DNA of 64,000 nt from Elymus sibiricus (lineage: Eukaryota; Streptophyta; Magnoliopsida; Poales; Poaceae). Shown one piece after another: positions 44,638 to 57,224 of this stretch; the first letter of the stretch is position 1; each line of letters opens with the position of its first letter. Location: contig CM077667.1 of the NCBI GenBank assembly GCA_039707655.1, forward strand, positions 158,142,642 to 158,206,641, in the 5' to 3' direction. The notes under the pieces are model-generated. The model searched no databases and was not told where the DNA came from. It saw only the letters and a program-made list of their open reading frames with translations. The position numbers were made by a program, and so were the translations under genes.

Positions 44638-47095
44638 GATAGCGCTTGTTGGGTGGCAACCCAATGAATAAATATATTTTTGCTTTTTCCTTTCTGTTTT
44701 TGAGTGTTTACACAATTATGCCTCTGTTATGATTGTGTTTTTATGGTTTATTTAGTGTTTGTGCCAAGTAAAGCCTTTAGGATGATTCATAGGATGAGTA
44801 GAAGCGATGCTGAATCTGAAACAGAAACTTTGCGTCCAGTATATGAATTTTCATTTTTTACTGGATGTGATCTTGAGCTGAAATTTTAACACGGTGTTTC
44901 TATACAAATTCCTTACATTTTCCTAATTTTTCAGAAATTTGAGAATTATAGAAGTATGGTTAGAGTACAGATAACTACAGACTGTTCTGTTTAAGACAGA
45001 TTTTGTTTTCGTTGCATTGTATGCTTGTTTTGATGAATCTATGGTTTATATTGAAAGGTATGAGCCATGGAAAAGTTAAAATATAGTAGGTATAATGCAA
45101 TAATAAAATATGAATAGGTTTACAACAGAAGCTAAAGTAGTGATTTGCTTTATTATACTAACGGATCTCACGAAGATTTTGTTGAGTTTTGTGTGATTGA
45201 AGTTTTCAAGTTTTGGGTGAGATCACGATGGATGAAGGAATAACAAGTTAAAAGAGCCTAAGCTTGGGGATGCTACCGCACCCCCAAGATATATCCAAAG
45301 AGTAACAAGCAACTAAGCTTGGGGATGCCCCCGAGTGGCATCCCCTCTTTCTTCTAACGACTATCGATATTTTACTTGGAGCTATATTTTTATTCGTCAC
45401 ATAGCATGAGTTTTGCTTGGAGCGTCTTGTATCTTTGCTTGCGTTGCTTGTTAGTTTTTCACTTGTATCCTTGATGTACATACCTATTTGAGAGAACCAA
45501 AATCATGCTATCATTTGTTAGAATTGTTCTATGTGCTTCACTTAAACTTTTTGAGCTATAAAATTGCTCTAGTGCTTCACTTATATCTTTTTGAGCACGG
45601 TGTGCTTGGATTTTTTTGTAGAAATACTCTAATGCTTCACTTAGATTAATGTGAGACTTAGTAAATTTTGAAGAAAACCTCTCATGCTTCACTTTTACTA
45701 TTTTGAGAGGTGAAATCTTTATGCTCATGTGCTTCACTTAAATTTGTTTGAGCTTGCCAAAAAGCAATGGCAATATATGAAACTAGTCCCAAAGTGATAG
45801 ATATCCAAGGAGGATATAATAAAAAAATTCATGAAGATCATTGGGAAAATTAAACTTGATTCTTTGTAATAGTTTTGAAACATGATGATAGTAATATGTC
45901 ATGTTAGTGAGTAATTGTGCTTTAGTAGGAATATTGGTGTTAAGGTTTGTGATTCCCTATGCATGCACGAAAGTCAATAGTTATGCAATGAAGTTACATC
46001 CTACTTACGGTGCTTTATTCAGTGTTAGTTATGCTCAATGCTCGCTTATGTGAATTTTAGTTTCTTGGTTTCATTGCTTCTCAATCTATTTGCTAGCCTC
46101 CATTTGTACTAAGTAGAAATACTACTTGTGCATCCAAAATCCTTAAACCAAGTTTTGCCTTATGAGTCCACCATACCTACCTATATGCGGTATTTCCATG
46201 CCGTTCCAAGCAAATTTGTATGCGCCATCTCTAAATTTTCAAAATATTTTTTCTCTTTTGTGTGCTCATACCGCTCATGAAACGGTGGGGAGTGTCCAAT
46301 ATTTTTCCATGCTAGATGTGTTATTCTCAAGATGAGTGTTTATTCACTTGTCATTGCACGAGAGTGTGGCGGTAATAGGGATGCCCATTCCCGAAATAAA
46401 AAGAAAGAAAAAATATATTTACTTTATCTTGTCAAGTAATAAATTCCTTGGGAAGTGTTGGTATGGAAGGCAACCGTGGATACGGCCCGCCATGGAAAGT
46501 GAAAGTTTGGTGGAAAAAGGAATAAACTTTATTTTTTGTTTGGGAACCGCCTATGATATATCTAGCATGGAAAGTATTGTGAGCTACTTTGTCGTTTTCG
46601 TTGACAGGAAAAGCATGCCACCCAAAATATTTTTTCTCTCTCAACTAAAACCTTGAGCTCTGGCACCTCTACAAATCCCTACTTCCCTCTGCGAATGGCC
46701 TATCTATTTACTTTATGCAATTTTTATTTTTACATTGAGTCTCCATCTTCTCTTATAAAGCACCAACTAGGGGGCACTATGATCGTACTTGAGCATTGGG
46801 CATAGCTAATATTTGAGTGTGTTTCATGAATGGATCAATGATTGAGCATGATGAGCTAGGGATAACTTTCTTTAGCATTGATATTTTGAAAGACATGGTT
46901 GCTTGTTGACATGCTTGAGTGTTGAAGTCATTAAGTTAAAACTAGACTATTGCTTTGAATCATTTACAAGTCCAAATGTCCATGCTATACAAAAGAAAAG
47001 AATATCATGAACATGTTAGGCAGCATTCCACATCAAAAATTCTGTTTTTATCATTTACCTACTCGAGGACGAGTAGGAATTAAGCTTGGGGATGC
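44638..47095 (+). other. Internal non-coding remnant
   Basis: It begins GATAGCGCTTGTTGGGTGGCAACCCAAT, then AT-rich untranslated sequence. AAGCTTGGGGATGC recurs at about 45261, 45315 and 47082, the last being the polypurine region. A field of GTGCTTCACTT(A/T)-type repeats lies at about 45530-45745. No ORF resembling a transposon protein remains. Confidence 0.65.
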
Positions 47096-48484
47096 TGATA
47101 CGTCTCCAACGTATCTATAATTTTTGCTTGTTCCATGATGTTATATTATCATTCTTGGATGTTTTACAATCATTTTATAGCAACTTTATATCATTTTTTG
47201 GGACTAACCTATTGACATAGTGCCAAAGTGCCAGTTGTTGTTTTTGCTTGTTGTTTTACTTCGCAGAAAATCAATACCAAACGGAGTCCAATCGCGACAA
47301 ACTTTTTGGAGATTTTTTCTGGACTAGAAGACACCCAGTGGGCCAAAGAAGTGCCAGGCGAGTAGGCCGAGGAGACCACAACCCACCAGGGCACGCCAGG
47401 GGGGCCCCGGCGCGTCCTGATGGGTTGTGCCCTCCTCGGGGCCCCTCTCCACCGCCTTTGATGCCTATAAATTCCCAAATATTCCAAAAACCCTAGGGGA
47501 GTCGACGAAACACAATTCCAACCGCCGCAAATTCCAGAACCTCAAGATCCAATCTAAACACCATCACGGAGGGGTTCATCTTCTTCATAGGTGCCTCTCC
47601 GATGATGTGTGAGTAGTCCACCATAGACCTACGGGTCCGTAGGCAGTAGCTAGATGGCTTCCTCTCTCTCTATTATGATTCTCAATACAATGGTCTCTTG
47701 GAGATCTATTTGATGGAAACTCTTGCGGTGTGTTTGTTGGGATCCGATGAATTTTGAGTTCATGATCAGTTTCTATCCATGAATATTATTTGAGTCTTCT
47801 TTGATCTCTTATATGCATGATTACTTATAGCCTCGTACTTATTCTTCGAATATTTGGTTTAGTGAGGCCAACTAGAGCGATTTTTCTTGCCATGGGAAGA
47901 GGTGCTTTGTGATGGGTTTGATCTTTCGGTGTTCTTTCCCAGTGACAGAAGGGGCAGCAAGACACGCATTTACGTTGCTATTAAGGATAACAAGAAGGGG
48001 TCTATTCCTACATGAATAGATCTTGTCTACATCATGTCATCATTCTTATTGCATTACTCCATTTTTCCATGAACTTAATACACTAGATGCATGCTGGATA
48101 GCGGCCGATGTGTGGAGTAATAGTGGTAGATGCAGGCAGGAGTCGGTCTACTTATCTTGGACGTGATGCATATATAATGATCATCGCCTTAGATATCGTC
48201 ATGACTATTCAATTTTCTATCAATTGCCCAACAGTAATTTGTTCACCCACCGTGCGCTATACTCATGAGAGAAGCCACTAGTGAACCCTACGGCCCCCGG
48301 GTCTAATTTTCCAACATATTGCTTCCAGATCTATCTTTTTGCATCTTTGTTTTCAGATCTACAAAACCAAAAACCCAAAAACATATTGCTGCATATTTTA
48401 TTTGCCCTTTTGATTTTGTGTTCTTGAGAGATCTATCTCTCCTATCTATCACTACCTAATCTATCTTTTTACCGTAGAGAGATT
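47096..48484 (+). repeat. Partial 3' LTR of the deleted element
   Basis: It starts TGATACGTCTCCAACG directly after GGGGATGC. It contains TATAAAT at 47466-47472 and GGCCCCCGGGTCTAATTTTC near 48290. The last part expected from the 40293-41874 LTR is missing. It is cut at about 48484 by CAGTGGCGGACCCAG. Confidence 0.8.
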
Positions 48485-48917
48485 CAGTGGCGGACCCAGT
48501 ATTGGGGCGAGCTGGGGCGGCCACCCCGGCTCTCCGGTGGCGAGGGATCGACCCCCACCTATACTGCCTCTGCCCTCTGCCTGTCCTCTGAAAGCTAGCG
48601 GCAGCGGTAGTTCTGTTCGTGTGGGCGAGGGAGGCTGGACGAAGACGAAGGTCGAAGGGGTACGTTTCTTGGGCCGGTCCGCCGATGGACTGGGCTATTT
48701 TTCAGGCCCAAACGATCGATCCAGCGAGCCAACAATCAATCGATCCAGCCAGTCTCCATTTCCCCGTCCAGTCCATCCATCCAGTGAGCCAGGGACCCAG
48801 CCAGTCTCCACTCTCCAGCACCATCGATCCAGTGCCGCCGCCAGGCGCCAGCAGTTTGGGGCTTCGGGCCAACGCCCCTGCCTGGCTGCTGGTTCGTCGT
48901 GCCAGCGCCCAGCGGCG
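48485..48917 (+). other. GC-rich fragment, possible terminus of a DNA transposon
   Basis: It starts CAGTGGCGGACCCAG, resembling the terminal inverted repeat start of some plant hAT-like elements. It is followed by 430 bp rich in CCAGCCAGT/CGATCCAG words, and ends where an LTR begins at 48918. No matching right terminus is in the window. The 138-codon frame at 48537 is not supported as a gene. Confidence 0.3.
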
Positions 48918-49555
48918 TGTTCTAAATATGCCCTAGAGGCTATAATAATTTAGTTATTATCATATTTCCTTGTTCATGATAATCGTTTGTTATCCATGCT
49001 ATAATTGTATTAATTGGAAACTCAAATACATGTGTGGGTACATAGACTACAATGTGTCCCTAGTATGCCTCTAATAGACTAGCTCGTTGATCAAAGATGG
49101 TCAAGGTTTCCTAGCCATAGACATGAGATGTCATTTGATAACGGGATCACATCATTAGGAGAATGATGTGATGGACAAGACCCAAACAATGAATGTAGCA
49201 TATGATCGTGTCAGTTTATTGCTATTGTTTCTGCATGTCAAAGTATATGTTCCTATGACCATGAGATCATGCAACTCACTGACACCGGATGAGTACCTTG
49301 TGTGTATCAAACATCACAATGTAACTGGGTGACTATAAAGATGCTCTACAGGTATCTCCGAGGGGGTCTGTTGAGTGGGCATGGATCAAGACTAGGATTT
49401 GTTACTCCGTGTGACGGAGAGGTATCTCAGGGCCCACTCGGTAATACAACATCACAATAAGCCTAGCAAGCAAAGTGAATAAAGTGTTAGCCACAGGATC
49501 TTGTATTACGGAATGAGTAAAGAGACTTGCCGGTAACGAGATTGAACTAGGTATA
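48918..49555 (+). repeat. LTR of a TGTTCTAAATATGCCC-type element, left part
   Basis: It begins TGTTCTAAATATGCCCTAGAGG and includes AACGGGATCACATCATTAGG and GAGTAAAGAGACTTGCCGG, a block common in Triticeae LTRs. It breaks at 49555 and continues at about 63710 (GAGATACCGACGATCGAATC). E3 therefore inserted into this LTR. Confidence 0.75.
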
Positions 49556-52500
49556 TGTGACGCCCCCATTCTTGTCCGTACGCTAATCATGCACACAATG
49601 CGTACGACCAAGATTAGGGACTCACTGATTGATATCACAACACAACAAAAGACACAAATATAAAGGTCATACAGCTTCATATTACAAGCCTGGGGCCTCG
49701 AGGGCTCGAATACAAAGCTCGACATAAACACGAGTCAGCGGAAGCAAATATATCTGAGTACAGACATAAGTTAGACAAGTTTTGCCTTAAGAAGGCTAGC
49801 ACAAACATAAGCAGCGGATCGAAAGAGGTGAGGCCTCCTGCCTGGGAACCTCCTAACTACTCCTGAGCGTCGGGGGCAGCCTCCATGTAGTAGTAGGCTC
49901 CATCGGTGGTGTAGTAGTCACCTCCGGCGTACTCCATCTCCTGGGCTCCATCGTCTGAACGCAGCAACGTATCGAGGGGAAAAGGGAAGCAAAGCCGCAG
50001 TGAGTACTCATCCAAAGTACTCGCAAGACTGACATCAGATCTATGCTAATTATGCATCAGTATCAATGAATGGGGGGGTTATTTCTGGGCTGACAGCAGA
50101 AAGCAAGAATAGGGAGAAGGCCTAGTCCTATCGAAGACTAGCATCTTCAACATCTTGCAGCATTAGAAGAGTGCAGATTGGTATCTCACATATAGCCATA
50201 TTGTTGTAGCAATTTTATTAAGTAACCACGCCCAGAGATCCTTTCTTGACTCCCTGCGAGGAAGCAATCCCGGAGCCACAATTCATTTTAAATTTAAATT
50301 ACAATTATAGTTGTATAAGGTCAAGGTACAACTCCAAGTCGTCCTGTTACCGCGGACACGGCTATTCGAATAGATTAATCATCCCTACAGGGGTGCACCA
50401 CATATTACCCAACACGCCTGAATCACCTCCGGCCGGACACACTTTTTTGGGTCATGCCCGGCCTCGGGATAGCAGCACGTCGTCGCCCCACCTAGACTCA
50501 TCGAAGAGGCCAGCCCGCCGGTCTAAATCCTATGCACGCAGGGGTGATGGGCCCAATCACCCTTTGCACACCTGCATGATGCGAAGGCGGCCAAAAACAG
50601 ACCTAGCACCCCTTAGTAACAAGCGCGATGCGTTCCAGTCCAATCCGGCGCGCGCCGCTCCATTGCTGACGTCCGAAGAGCTTCGGCTGATACAACGACG
50701 CTGAGTGCCCATAACTTTCCCACGTGATGGTTAGTGCGTATTAAGGCCAACGACCTAACTCAGATCAAGTACCCAACCCATTAGCATTTTATTAGTGCAG
50801 GGCAAGCGCGAACCATAAAGTGCAGTCCGTCGCCCCGCTAATAACACTCGGGTGCCTTAATGGCGCACCCCACCACATATCACTCTCGCGGGTACCCTTG
50901 GGGCCGACCCGTCTTCAACATGTTTCTGTAACCAGGTCATAGTAACTGTGTGTCTATACACCAAGTGGATATCCGAGGAATCACCCTCGATGGATCCCAC
51001 TCGAGGTATGAGTAAGACAAGAGTCGCTACTGGTAAATGGGAAGGAGGAATAACCCTCGATACCCATGACCGTTAGCTATGCTACAGAATTAACACCGGG
51101 AGTGCTAAGTGAGGTATCACCCTCGGCACTCGGTAGTAGCTCTGCAGTGTCATACTTAAGGGGTGTGTGGTGATGTGTCGGTAACGGCTTGTCAGTCATG
51201 ACGACTGAGTCTTCTGTCTTCCAGTCCTCGGTGTCGTCGATGAAAGCAAGGGCAACTGGGACTAAGGGGGGTCTCAGGGGTTCACTGATCAACCTATACT
51301 AAGCAGTTGGTATGATTACAGGTAAAGCAACAGTTTATCAAAAACAGGCTATGCATCAGAATAGGAGCTATCTAATACAGTAGCAAAATCTAATGCAAGC
51401 ATAAGAGGGAGAGAGATGGGTGATATCGGAATGCTCAAGGGGGTTTTGCTTGCCTTGCTGCTCTGCGGCAAAAGGCTGATCGTCGACGGGGTAGTCGTAT
51501 CCGGCAGCACCGTCAGTCTCGGGGTTCTACCGGAGAGAAGAGGGGGAAGAAACAATAAATATAAAGCACAGATGCAATCACGATGCATGACATGGCGATA
51601 TGCAGAGCTAGGCATGCACTAACACAGTACTACACGTTGCAGACGAAGCGGGAGAATATCTGACGATATTTCCCGGGTCTTTGGATTTATCGGACAGACG
51701 ATCCGGAAGGGAAAGTTCCATGTTCATCATGCTAGGAGCATGCGACAGATGAATGGATGGCATATTTGGATTCGTGGGATTTTTCTGATCAATTTTCATG
51801 TATAAAGTTTTTCCATCTGAGCTACAGATTATTTTCTATGATTTTTCAAAGTTTTAAACAATTTCTGGAATTAATTCTATTTATTAAATCAACATTATCC
51901 AGAATAGTGAATGATGACATCAGCATGAGGTCAGCATTGCGTCAGCAGGTCAACAGGGGGCTGGCCAGGTCAAACCTGACCAGTGGGTCCCACATGTCAT
52001 AGACTCAGTGTTATTTCAGGTTTTTAATTAAATTAGGCAGGGTTAATTAGTAGTGGGGCCCATCTGTCAGTGACTGATTAACCTAAACTAATTATTTTAA
52101 TTAACTTAACTAACTAGTTAGTGGCCTGACAGGGGTGGCCCACCTGTCATAGACACGGGTGGGAGGGGCCCCACCAGTCAGTGACTGGACAGTGCCCAGT
52201 CAGCCAGTTGACCAAGTCAACTGGTCAACTGGGGCTGGTCTGGCCCACTAGCAGTGGCCCTGGGGGTGGCCCCAGGTCAGCCACGTCGGCGGCGGCCGGC
52301 GTCCATCACCGGAGCTACTCCGGCGAGCGCCCGAAAGCACGGCCGGGCTCGGAAATGCAGCTCCGGGGGTCAAATCGACCGCCGTTTCTTCCTACCTCGA
52401 GCAGAGATCGTCGCCGATCCATTCCGAGCCTCAGCTCGAGCTACGGTGGTCTGAGCTGAGCGCCACGTCCTCGTCGGCGGGGAGCTTCTCGGGTGAGATT

Positions 52501-53694
52501 CGGGGACGGCGATACATTGCGCGCGGGGGCGATTTAAGCAGCTAGCGACGACCTACGTGCGCGCGCGATCACAATGGCCACGAGCCCGTGACCAAAAGGT
52601 CATCGGAGCCACGCCGGCGACGAGCAGAGGCGGCGGCGCAATCGGGCTCCGGCGAAATCGTCGGCTACGGCTACGGATTCGACCAGGGGAAGAAGGGGAA
52701 GGAAGCGGGGCCTCATAGTGGTCCTGCAGGTGAGCAAAAGCGGGCTCGGGGAAGGCCTGGTGCAGTCGGAATCATCGGCGAAGCTCGTCGGAGCAGAGGA
52801 GGAAGAAGACGGCGTCGAGGGCAGTGCGGTGGCTCCGAGCTCCAGTAGCGAGGCGTAGGCGACGGAGTCGAGCGAGGCGGAGCGGACGGGCACGTCGGAG
52901 CGACGAACGGAAGGCGGTGGCCGCGCCTAGCCGGCGGCCATGGCGATGGCGGCGCGGGCGCGAGCGAGATCTGGAGGGCGAGCAAGCGAGAGAGAGAGCG
53001 AGGCGAGGGGGCGAATGGGGGTGGGCGTCCAGGGGAGGTGGCTCGGGGCGCCCTTATCCCCTCGCCCACCTGCTCCGGCGCCGTGGCAAGCGGCGGGCGG
53101 CGCGGCGAGCTCCTGTCCACGGCGGCGTCGACACGCAGGGGGGGAGCAGGTGAGTGGAGGTGGGCTGGGCCGGTTCGGCCCATTAGCCAGGTAAGTGGGC
53201 CTTTTTCTTTTTCTGTCTTTTCTCTTCTGTTTTTATTTCTGTTTTCTTTTCTAAGTTTCTGTTTTATTTATTTTAGGCCAATAATCCTTTAAGCAAAAAT
53301 GTGTCATATGGTCCAACAATTAACTTGTAGTATTTTGGAGGGCCACATCCACTTTGAGCATTTTTGGGTACTGTTGGAAATTTACCATGCAGTTTAAAGC
53401 ACTTTTAAAATGCTTTTAGCTACTGTGATTGTAGGTGGGGTCCACACCAGTGGGAGGGTGATGTTGTTTTCCTTAACAACATTTATTTTGGATTATTCCA
53501 CAAGTTTGGAACATTTTACTTTTGTTGTTTGCAGAATTATTTTTATCACAATAATTCCTATGGCATTTTGAAATGGAATTTGAATTTGAATCCAAACTTG
53601 ATCAAGCCCCACTTAGCAAAATGATTAGGCACTGTTCATGATCATTACTGTAGCTTAATTACAATGATCACTGTACCTTAATCTCAGGGTGTCC
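49556..53694 (-). repeat. 3' LTR of E3 (4139 bp)
   Basis: The plus strand reads TGTGACGCCCCCATTC ... AATCTCAGGGTGTC, then C where the other LTR has A. In the sense direction this LTR therefore starts GGACACCC rather than TGACACCC, a change of the terminal dinucleotide at the inner end. GC-rich short frames at 52180-53300 recur in both LTRs and are not genes. Confidence 0.93.
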
Positions 53695-53710
53695 CAATTC
53701 TCCCCTACTA
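53695..53710 (-). promoter_or_regulatory. Polypurine tract of E3
   Basis: The minus strand reads TAGTAGGGGAGAATTG just before the 3' LTR, 22 nt after the pol stop codon. Confidence 0.8.
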
Positions 53711-53732
53711 ACAAGAATTCTCGTCCCGAGAA

Positions 53733-56700
53733 TTAAGAAGTAGAAGAAAAGAGCCCGGGGTATTCTGCACGAAGATGATCTTCGCGTTCCCAAGTGGCTT
53801 CATCTTCAGAATGATTTGCCCACTGCACTTTGAAGAACTTGGTAATCTTCTGACGAGTCCGACGTTCAGTTTCATCGAGAATGCGGACTGGTTGCTCTTT
53901 ATAAGAAAGGTCTTGTTGCAGCTCTAACATATCATGATCCACTGCACGGATAGGATCCTTGAAGCAACGACGAAGCTGTGACACATGGAACACATCGTGA
54001 ACCTGTGACAGGTTTGGCGGTAGTTCCAGTTGATATGCCACTTTACCACGCCTTTCGAGAACAGTGAAAGGACCAATATAACGAGGAGCCAGCTTGCCCT
54101 TGATTCCAAATCGGTGTGTTCCTCTCATTGGCGTGACTCAAAGATAAGCCTTTTCGCCAGGTTGATAGACCATATCCTTGTGATGACGGTCATACTGACT
54201 CTTCTGACGAGACTGAGCAGCCTTCAGATTTGCATTAATGATGCGGACTTGATCCTCGGCATGTTGGATAATATCCGGACCGATAAGTGTACGTTCCCCA
54301 GTTTCTGACCAATTCAGAGGAGTCCGACACTTACGTCCATATAACACTTCAAAGGGAGCCATCTTCGGACTGGTTTGATAGCTATTGTTGTAGGAGAACT
54401 CAGCATACGGGAGAGATTCCTCCCATTTCTTGTCGAAAGAAATGACACAAGCTCGAAGCATGTCTTCGAGAATTTGGTTGACTCTTTCAACTTGTCCCTG
54501 GGATTGAGGGTGAAAAGCGGTGCTAAAGGACAAACGAGTCCCCATAGCTTCCTGGAAACTTGTCCAGAATCTTGAAGTGAATAAACTACCACGGTCTGAA
54601 CTAATCACTAATGGAATACCGTGGAGTGAAACAACTCTGGACATGTATAGATCTGCCAGCTGACTAGCAGTAATAGTTTCCTTGACAGCCAGAAAATGTG
54701 CAACTTTGGACAACCGGTCAATGATGACAAGAATAGCATCATTACCTTTCTGCGACCTGGGAAATCCAGTAATGAAGTCCATTTCAACATGATCCCATTT
54801 CCATTCAGGAATAGAAATAGGTTGTAGAGTTCCAGCAGGCCTTTGATGTTCTGCTTTGATCCGACGGCAAATGTCACATTCTGAAACATAGCGTGCGATG
54901 TCTTGCTTCATGTTAGACCACCAGAATCTTCGACGAAGATCCTGGTACATCTTGGTACTACCAGGATGAATATACAGCGGAGTGTCATGTGCTTCCTTCA
55001 TGACCTCCTGAGTCATTTCCTTGTTATTCGACTTACACTGTACCACTAGGCGGTCTTTGAAGTACAAAGCGCCATCCTCAGCAATAGTGAAGGGTGAGGG
55101 CTTTCCTTCTGCGAGATCGCGTTTAATCCTCTCGACTTCACTGTCACACTTCTGGATCCACTTGATGACGTACACAAGATCTGGTTTAGCTACCAGGGTA
55201 TTGAGAGAACCCTAGGAAACAACGTGGAGGTTCATCTTGTAGAACTCTTCAGGAGGGGGAGTGAGATAACCCTGAGGAACTATATGAAGGTTCAGCTTGC
55301 GAAATTCTTCTTGAAGCAGGGGGTGAACCTTATGAACCTGGAGGTGATTGCAATAAGACTTGCGGCTCAAAGCATCAGCCATTACATTAGCCTTGCCTGG
55401 GGTATAAGAAATACCCACATTGTAATCTGCTATGCGCTCCATCCATCTCTGTTGACGGAGGTTCAGATCTGGCTGAGTAAACAGATACTTCAGACTTTGG
55501 TGATCGGTGTAGATCTCGCAACGGTTCCCAACAAGGTATTGCCGCCACTCTTTCAGTGCATGAATTACTGCGGCAAGTTCAAGGTCATGAACTGGGTAGT
55601 TCTCTTCATGAGGACGCAATTGACGAGATGCATAAGCAACCACTCTGCGCTCTTGCATTAGGACACAACCCAATCCCTGACGAGAAGCGTCACAATAAAT
55701 GGTAAAGTCCTTACGAGTATCCGGAGGAGCAAGCACTGGGGCAGACGTCAGTTTGTCCTTAAGTGCCTGAAAGCTCTCCTGACATTTTTCTGTCCACTCA
55801 TATTTAACACCTTTGTGAAGCAAATTGGTTAAGGGCTTTGCAATCTTGGAGAAGTTCTCGACGAATCGACGGCAATAGCTGGCGAGTCCGAGAAAACTTC
55901 TGAATTGCTTGACATTCTTCGGGGGAGTCCAGTCAAGAATAGCCTGAACTCGTTCAGGGTTGACCGCAATACCATCCTTGGAGATCACATGACCAAGGTA
56001 GGTTACTTCGTCCATCCAGAACTCACACTTTGAGTACTTAGCATAAAGTTGATGTTCTCGAAGCCTCTCCAATATAAGACGAAGATGTTCAGCATGCTCT
56101 TCTTTATTCTTGGAGAATACCAGAATATCATCCAGATAAACCACGACGAATTTATCAAGGTAGTCCATAAAAATATAATTCATCAATCGAGAGAAGGTTG
56201 TTGGAGCATTGGTTAAGCCGAAGGACATGACGGTGTACTCGTATGAACCATAGCGAGTAACAAATGCAGTCTTGGGAATATCCTCTTCACGAACCCGAAT
56301 CTGATGGTAACCCAACCTCAAGTCGAGTTTAGAAAATACTGATGATCCAGCAAGTTGATCATACAGATCGTTGATCCGAGGAAGCAGATATTTGTTTTGA
56401 ATCGTTACTTGGTTGATGGGTCGGTAATCTTGGACCAATCGATTCGTACCATCCTTCTTCTTGACAAAGAGAGAAGGTGCTCCCCAAGCAGAGGAAATTG
56501 GACGAATGAAACCCAGAATAAGCAAATTGTCAAGTTCTTGCTTAAGTTCAAGGAGTTCATGGGGAGGCATTTTATATGGACGCTTGGCTATAGGAGTGGT
56601 ACCAGGTACCAAGTCGATGACAAATTCAACAGCTCTAGCAAGGGGAACCCCTGGAAGTTCCTCCGGAAAAACATGTTGGAAATCCCGGACAACTGGAATG

Positions 56701-57224
56701 TTTTCAATCCCTTCAAGAGGTGACTCATTTAATGCATTCATGGCATATAGTCGGGCTTCAGCATCACGAACAAGATGAGCATGATAGCTTACAATCTCAT
56801 TCGAAGGATGTAGGAGGTGGACAGTTTTGGTGGCACAAACGACGGAAGCGGTATGTGCCTTCAACCAATCCATTCCTAGAATAAGGTCGATCTTGGAAGA
56901 CTTCAATATAATGGGGGAAGCATGGAATTCCATCACTTCTATTTCAATGGGGACATCTTGACAAACCATTGAGGTTCGACACTGGCCAGCGGGGGTGTTT
57001 ACCACTATTGGAATGTTCATCTCCTCGTACTTAATGCCATGCATGTATGCAAAATCTTCAGACATAAAGGAATGTGATGCTCCTGTATCAAACAATACAG
57101 AAGCTGGTACTGAGTTAACAAGAAGTGTACCCATCACAGTAGCAGGCTGGTCTTGAGCTTCATTCAGTTCAGCATTGTTAGCCTGAGCACGTCCCTGAGC
57201 AGGCCTGGCATTGTTGTTGCGGGG
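53733..57224 (-). pseudogene. pol: E3 pol: protease, reverse transcriptase, RNase H, integrase, chromodomain
   Basis: This shares one frame with gag. The protease DTGA is at about 57089. Reverse transcriptase has [22 protein letters not shown] and YLDD at about 56138-56127. RNase H has [11 protein letters not shown] and [10 protein letters not shown]. Integrase has HPGSTKMY ... CDICRR (zinc), MDFITGFP, SSDRGSLFTS and HPQSQGQVERVNQ (D, D, E). A chromodomain end KVQWANHSEDEATWERE ... YPGLF directs insertion in Tekay-like chromoviruses. Only two internal stops occur: TAG at 55214-55212 between RNase H and integrase, and TGA at 54140-54138 after KAYL. No frameshift is found over 3.5 kb. Confidence 0.92.

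Larger units (their letters stand above)
43744..48484 (+). mobile_element. Internally deleted TGATACGTCTCC-type Gypsy element (Athila-like)
   Basis: A partial 5' LTR (43744-44637), a non-coding internal remnant (44638-47095) and a partial 3' LTR (47096-48484) are present. All gag and pol are gone. The tail before the 3' LTR carries CTACTCGAGGACGAG and AATTAAGCTTGGGGATGC, as in Athila-lineage elements of Triticeae such as Fatima or Sabrina relatives (from memory). The 3' LTR is truncated at about 48484. Confidence 0.75.

Noticed and set aside
52180..53300. Open frames up to 156 codons, repeated at 62164-63300
   Set aside because: They lie in both LTRs of E3, are GC-rich with no domain, and are not consistently preserved between the two copies.
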